8,541 bases of DNA from Saprospiraceae bacterium. Lineage in GTDB: Bacteria > Bacteroidota > Bacteroidia > Chitinophagales > Saprospiraceae. The position numbers were made by a program, and so were the translations under genes. Positions 6,152 to 8,541 of this stretch are shown here, in pieces. How positions within the stretch are numbered: position 1 is the first letter of the stretch; each line of letters starts with the position of its first letter. The DNA lies in the NCBI GenBank assembly GCA_013361075.1, contig JABWAJ010000223.1, positions 1 through 8,541 of the forward strand, given 5' to 3'. The notes beneath the pieces are model-generated. The model saw nothing but the letters and a program-made list of their open reading frames with translations, made no database searches and was not told the DNA's origin.

Positions 6152-6171
6152 TACATTGGCTTGCCAGTGTA
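6152..6171 (+). promoter_or_regulatory. CUUG-loop hairpin before rpsM (possible alpha-operon leader)
   Basis: TACATTGG at 6152-6159 pairs with CCAGTGTA at 6164-6171 (8 bp with one G-T wobble), closing a CTTG tetraloop, a known stable loop in RNA. It ends 16 bases before the rpsM ATG, in the 58-base gap after rpmJ. A run of A, not T, follows, so it is not a terminator. In E. coli, S4 represses this operon through structure around the rpsM start; a similar role here is conjecture. Confidence 0.35.
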
Positions 6172-6187
6172 AAAACAATCACATCAC

Positions 6188-6565
6188 ATGGCTCGTATAG
6201 CAGGCATTGATTTACCAAGGAACAAAAGAGGCGTTATCGGCCTGACGTATATTTACGGGGTCGGACGTTCCAGAGCCCAGGAAATTCTGCAGAAAGCAGA
6301 AGTAAGCGAAGACACCAAAGTTCAGGATTGGACGGATGAAAACATTCGCGAGATTTCCCGAATAGTCAACAATGATTTTAAGGTAGAAGGGGAATTGCGC
6401 TCGGAAATCCAGCTGAGCATCAAGCGTCTTATGGACATCGCCTGCTATCGGGGCCTACGCCATCGCAAAGGATTACCGGTTCGTGGACAAAGAACGCGTA
6501 CCAATGCCCGTACCCGTAAGGGACGCCGCAAAACGGTCGCCAACAAAAAGAAAGCAACCAAATAA
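6188..6565 (+). CDS. rpsM: 30S ribosomal protein S13
   Basis: S13 (125 residues) is in the head of the small subunit, forms intersubunit bridges with L5, and touches the P-site tRNA through its tail. The opening MARIAGIDLPRNKRGVIGLT is standard. The helix-turn segment YIYGVGRSRAQEIL (21-34) and the basic tail RHRKGLPVRGQRTRTNARTR (91-110), ending KKKATK, are the family hallmarks. Length is normal (E. coli 118). The ATG at 6188 is preceded by CACATCAC with no Shine-Dalgarno sequence, and by a hairpin at 6152-6171. It begins the alpha section; rpsK follows 45 bases after the stop. Confidence 0.97.
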   Translation: MARIAGIDLPRNKRGVIGLTYIYGVGRSRAQEILQKAEVSEDTKVQDWTDENIREISRIVNNDFKVEGELRSEIQLSIKRLMDIACYRGLRHRKGLPVRGQRTRTNARTRKGRRKTVANKKKATK

Positions 6566-6610
6566 TCTGTTTGCTGCTTAATCGTAAACTTTCAAATTTT
6601 TTCCATAGTA

Positions 6611-7003
6611 ATGGCAAAGTCAACGGTAAAAAAAGTCAAAAAACGGAAAGTTAAAGTGGATGTTGAAGGCTATGCCCACATTCAGGCTACCTTTAACAAC
6701 ATCATCGTTTCCATTACCAATAAGCGTGGCGATGTTATCTCCTGGGCTTCTGCCGGTAAAGCCGGATTCAAAGGCTCCAAGAAAAATACGCCCTACGCTG
6801 CTCAGGTTGCCGCCAACGATGCCGCCCGTGCTGCTTATGAAGCAGGCATGCGCACCGCAGAGGTTTTGGTGAAAGGCCCGGGTTCGGGAAGAGAAGCGGC
6901 TATCCGTGCCATTGACGGCTCCGGAATGAAAGTGACAAAAATACAGGATGTTACGCCTATGCCGCACAATGGCTGCCGTCCGCCCAAGCGCAGAAGGGTA
7001 TAA
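6611..7003 (+). CDS. rpsK: 30S ribosomal protein S11
   Basis: S11 (130 residues) sits on the platform of the small subunit beside the E site and mRNA exit. The N-terminus is lysine-rich (MAKSTVKKVKKRKVKVDVEG). The core follows: AHIQATFNNIIVSITNKRG, then WASAGKAGFKGSKKNTPYAAQ and EVLVKGPGSGREAAIRAI. The C-terminal DVTPMPHNGCRPPKRRRV is the family signature. Asn120-Gly121 in it corresponds to the site that becomes isoaspartate in E. coli S11 (known there; only the residues are seen here). The start is the ATG at 6611, after a T-rich leader without a Shine-Dalgarno sequence. It is followed by rpsD after 51 bases. Confidence 0.97.
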   Translation: MAKSTVKKVKKRKVKVDVEGYAHIQATFNNIIVSITNKRGDVISWASAGKAGFKGSKKNTPYAAQVAANDAARAAYEAGMRTAEVLVKGPGSGREAAIRAIDGSGMKVTKIQDVTPMPHNGCRPPKRRRV

Positions 7004-7054
7004 ACATAAACTGGTGCGCGACAACCATTATTCAGAAATATTCAACGACTAACA

Positions 7055-7663
7055 ATGGCAAGATACATCGGCCCGATAACGAAGAAAGCCAGAGCTTTTG
7101 GCGAACCTATTTTCGGCTTCGACCGTGCTTTCGAGAAGCGTAAATATCCTCCGGGTCAGCATGGCTTAACTAAAAAACGCAAGCAGCGTTCCGATTATGC
7201 CCTCCAGTTGATGGAGAAGCAAAAGGCTAAATACACGTATGGCGTTCTCGAGCGTCAGTTCCGTAAACTTTTTGACAAAGCAAGCAGCAAAAAAGGCGTC
7301 ACCGGCGCTGTATTGCTCCAGTTGCTCGAGTCAAGGCTAGACAACACGGTTTTCCGTCTGGGGCTTTCCCCAACCCGCCGTGGTGCCCGCCAGTTGGTTT
7401 CTCACCGCCACATTACTGTGAATGGTGTGATTACCAATATTCCTTCTCACCTGCTTCGCCCCGGCGATATCATTCAGGTGCGTGGGAAATCCCAAACTTT
7501 GGACATCATCAAAGATTCGGATGGTAAGGCAGAAGCAAGAAAACATACCTGGTTGGAATACAACCCTGATAAGCTTCAGGGAATTTTCCTGAACTACCCA
7601 GAGCGAGAGCAGATACCGGAGAAGATCAACGAGCAGTTGATCGTCGAATTATATTCCAAGTAA
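7055..7663 (+). CDS. rpsD: 30S ribosomal protein S4, zinc-free type
   Basis: S4 (202 residues) binds the 5' domain of 16S rRNA, nucleates small-subunit assembly, contacts S5 in the fidelity centre, and in E. coli represses the alpha operon. The opening MARYIGPITKKARAFGEPIF is followed by YPPGQHG at 31-37. The S4 RNA-binding domain runs from about 93 to 155 (SRLDNTVFRLGLSPTRRGAR, then HRHITVNG and RPGDIIQVRGKS). The protein contains no cysteine, so the N-terminal zinc knuckle seen in Thermus-type S4 is absent. Length is normal (E. coli 206). The ATG at 7055 follows an A-rich leader. A strong hairpin begins 13 bases after the TAA. Confidence 0.97.
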   Translation: MARYIGPITKKARAFGEPIFGFDRAFEKRKYPPGQHGLTKKRKQRSDYALQLMEKQKAKYTYGVLERQFRKLFDKASSKKGVTGAVLLQLLESRLDNTVFRLGLSPTRRGARQLVSHRHITVNGVITNIPSHLLRPGDIIQVRGKSQTLDIIKDSDGKAEARKHTWLEYNPDKLQGIFLNYPEREQIPEKINEQLIVELYSK

Positions 7664-7675
7664 TATTCGCCGTGA

Positions 7676-7719
7676 GACTTTGGCTGGGAGCGCATCCCGG
7701 CCAAAGTCATTCGCTTTTT
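7676..7719 (+). terminator. 14-bp hairpin with T run between rpsD and rpoA
   Basis: GACTTTGGCTGGGA (7676-7689) pairs with TCCCGGCCAAAGTC (7695-7708): 14 contiguous pairs with one G-T wobble and a GCGCA loop. Five Ts follow at 7715-7719, after a 6-base spacer ATTCGC. This is the strongest dyad I see in the window. The T run is slightly displaced, so termination may be partial, letting some polymerase reach rpoA. An RNA-processing or protein-binding role is also possible. The hexamer ATTCGC occurs on both sides (7665-7670 and 7709-7714). Confidence 0.6.
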
Positions 7720-7751
7720 AACCGCTATATCCTCTCCAAAGACAGTCTTCT

Positions 7752-8541
7752 ATGAGTATACTTAATTTTCAGAAGCCGGACAAAATCGTAATGCAAAAAG
7801 CTAACGATTTTGAAGGAACCTTTGAATTCAAACCCCTTGAACCCGGCTTCGGCCAAACTGTTGGTAATTCGCTGCGTCGGGTACTCCTTTCTTCCCTGGA
7901 AGGCTTTGCCATTTCTGCAGTCCGAATCGCAGGGGTAGAACATGAGTTTGCCACCATCCGCGGCGTAGCCGAAGACGTGGTTGATATCGTGCTCAACCTT
8001 AAACAGGTGCGCCTGAAACTGTTGATGTCGAACGAAAACATCACCAACGAAAAAATCTACCTCACCATAACCGGTAAGGAAGAATTTCGCGCTGGCGATA
8101 TCGAAGACCATACGAATGTCTTCAAAGTGATGAACCCGGAACTGGTGCTGTGCACCATGGAACCTGGGATCAGCCTCGAAATCGAGTTAACGGTTACGAA
8201 AGGTCGCGGCTATGTGCCTGCAGAAGAAAATCTCCCGAAGGACGCTCCAATTGGGGTTATCCCGGTAGATGCTATTTACACGCCGATCAAAAATGTGGCT
8301 TACCGCATTGAGAATACCCGTGTAGGGCAACGCACCGACTACGAAAAACTAACCATAGATGTGAAAACGGACGGCACCATCCACCCGGAAGATGCAATCC
8401 GCGACGCTTCACGCATCCTCATACAGCACCTGATGCTGATTACGGATGAAAATATCACTTTCGATGATGCTTCCAGCCGCGAAGACACAATTGTGGATGA
8501 ACACATCCTCCACATGCGCAAGTTGCTGAAAACTTCACTCG
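7752..8541 (+). CDS. rpoA: DNA-directed RNA polymerase alpha subunit (3'-truncated by window edge)
   Basis: The first 263 residues of RNA polymerase alpha, about 80% of the usual roughly 330. The frame is open to the last base. The start is the ATG at 7752: MSILNFQKPDKIVMQKAND. The N-terminal assembly domain shows the dimerisation motif GNSLRRVLLSS (38-48), where beta also binds, then AGVEHEFATIRGVAEDVVDI (60-79), GRGYVPAEEN (151-160) and the IPVDAIYTPIKNVAYRIE block (170-187). The last residues, VDEHILHMRKLLK, are the linker leading to the C-terminal domain that contacts UP elements and activators; that domain lies beyond the window. rplQ would be expected next. The preceding hairpin may tune its level relative to S4. 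Confidence 0.97.
   Translation, partial: MSILNFQKPDKIVMQKANDFEGTFEFKPLEPGFGQTVGNSLRRVLLSSLEGFAISAVRIAGVEHEFATIRGVAEDVVDIVLNLKQVRLKLLMSNENITNEKIYLTITGKEEFRAGDIEDHTNVFKVMNPELVLCTMEPGISLEIELTVTKGRGYVPAEENLPKDAPIGVIPVDAIYTPIKNVAYRIENTRVGQRTDYEKLTIDVKTDGTIHPEDAIRDASRILIQHLMLITDENITFDDASSREDTIVDEHILHMRKLLKTSL

Noticed and set aside
1..8541. A hidden novel system (mobile element, defence genes, CRISPR, extra genes) inside the cluster
   Set aside because: Every frame over about 60 codons is either a recognised ribosomal, secretion or transcription gene or its shadow. Gaps are short, and no inverted terminal repeats, array repeats or foreign-looking composition were seen.

Overview
The window is a stretch of the bacterial ribosomal-protein super-operon (the spc part followed by the alpha part), all on the + strand. 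It holds 14 complete genes and two cut by the window edges, in the order rplE(partial)-rpsN-rpsH-rplF-rplR-rpsE-rpmD-rplO-secY-map-infA-rpmJ-rpsM-rpsK-rpsD-rpoA(partial). No reading frame is broken, and I see no mobile element, tRNA, rRNA, CRISPR array or horizontally acquired insert. The longest gene-free stretch is 111 bases (map to infA).

The likely host is a member of the Bacteroidota. Reasons: the zinc-less L36 and S14 forms have sequences typical of that phylum; almost no start codon is preceded by a Shine-Dalgarno sequence; a Bacteroidota-type -7 promoter element (TATCTTTG) sits just before infA; and map directly follows secY with no adk between them. Base composition is moderate, near half G+C by eye. 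A lineage below phylum cannot be fixed; a Saprospiria- or Chitinophagia-like organism is only a guess.

Layout: bases 1-3468 encode large- and small-subunit ribosomal proteins (L5, S14, S8, L6, L18, S5, L30, L15). Bases 3478-5670 encode the SecY translocon channel and methionine aminopeptidase, which act on nascent chains as they leave the ribosome. After a 111-base gap with a probable internal promoter come initiation factor IF-1 and L36 (5782-6129). Then comes the alpha section, S13, S11 and S4 (6188-7663), and after a strong hairpin the RNA polymerase alpha subunit (from 7752, running off the end). Together these genes co-ordinate production of ribosomes, translation initiation, N-terminal processing, secretion and RNA polymerase.

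The gene content is conventional and I found no new biological system. The points worth a second look are in the gaps: a 14-bp terminator-like hairpin between rpsD and rpoA, a CUUG-loop hairpin just before rpsM, the infA promoter, and a weak attenuator-like element after rpsN. Within proteins, S5 has an asparagine/glycine-rich N-terminal extension, and S14, L36 and S4 are all in the zinc-free form.
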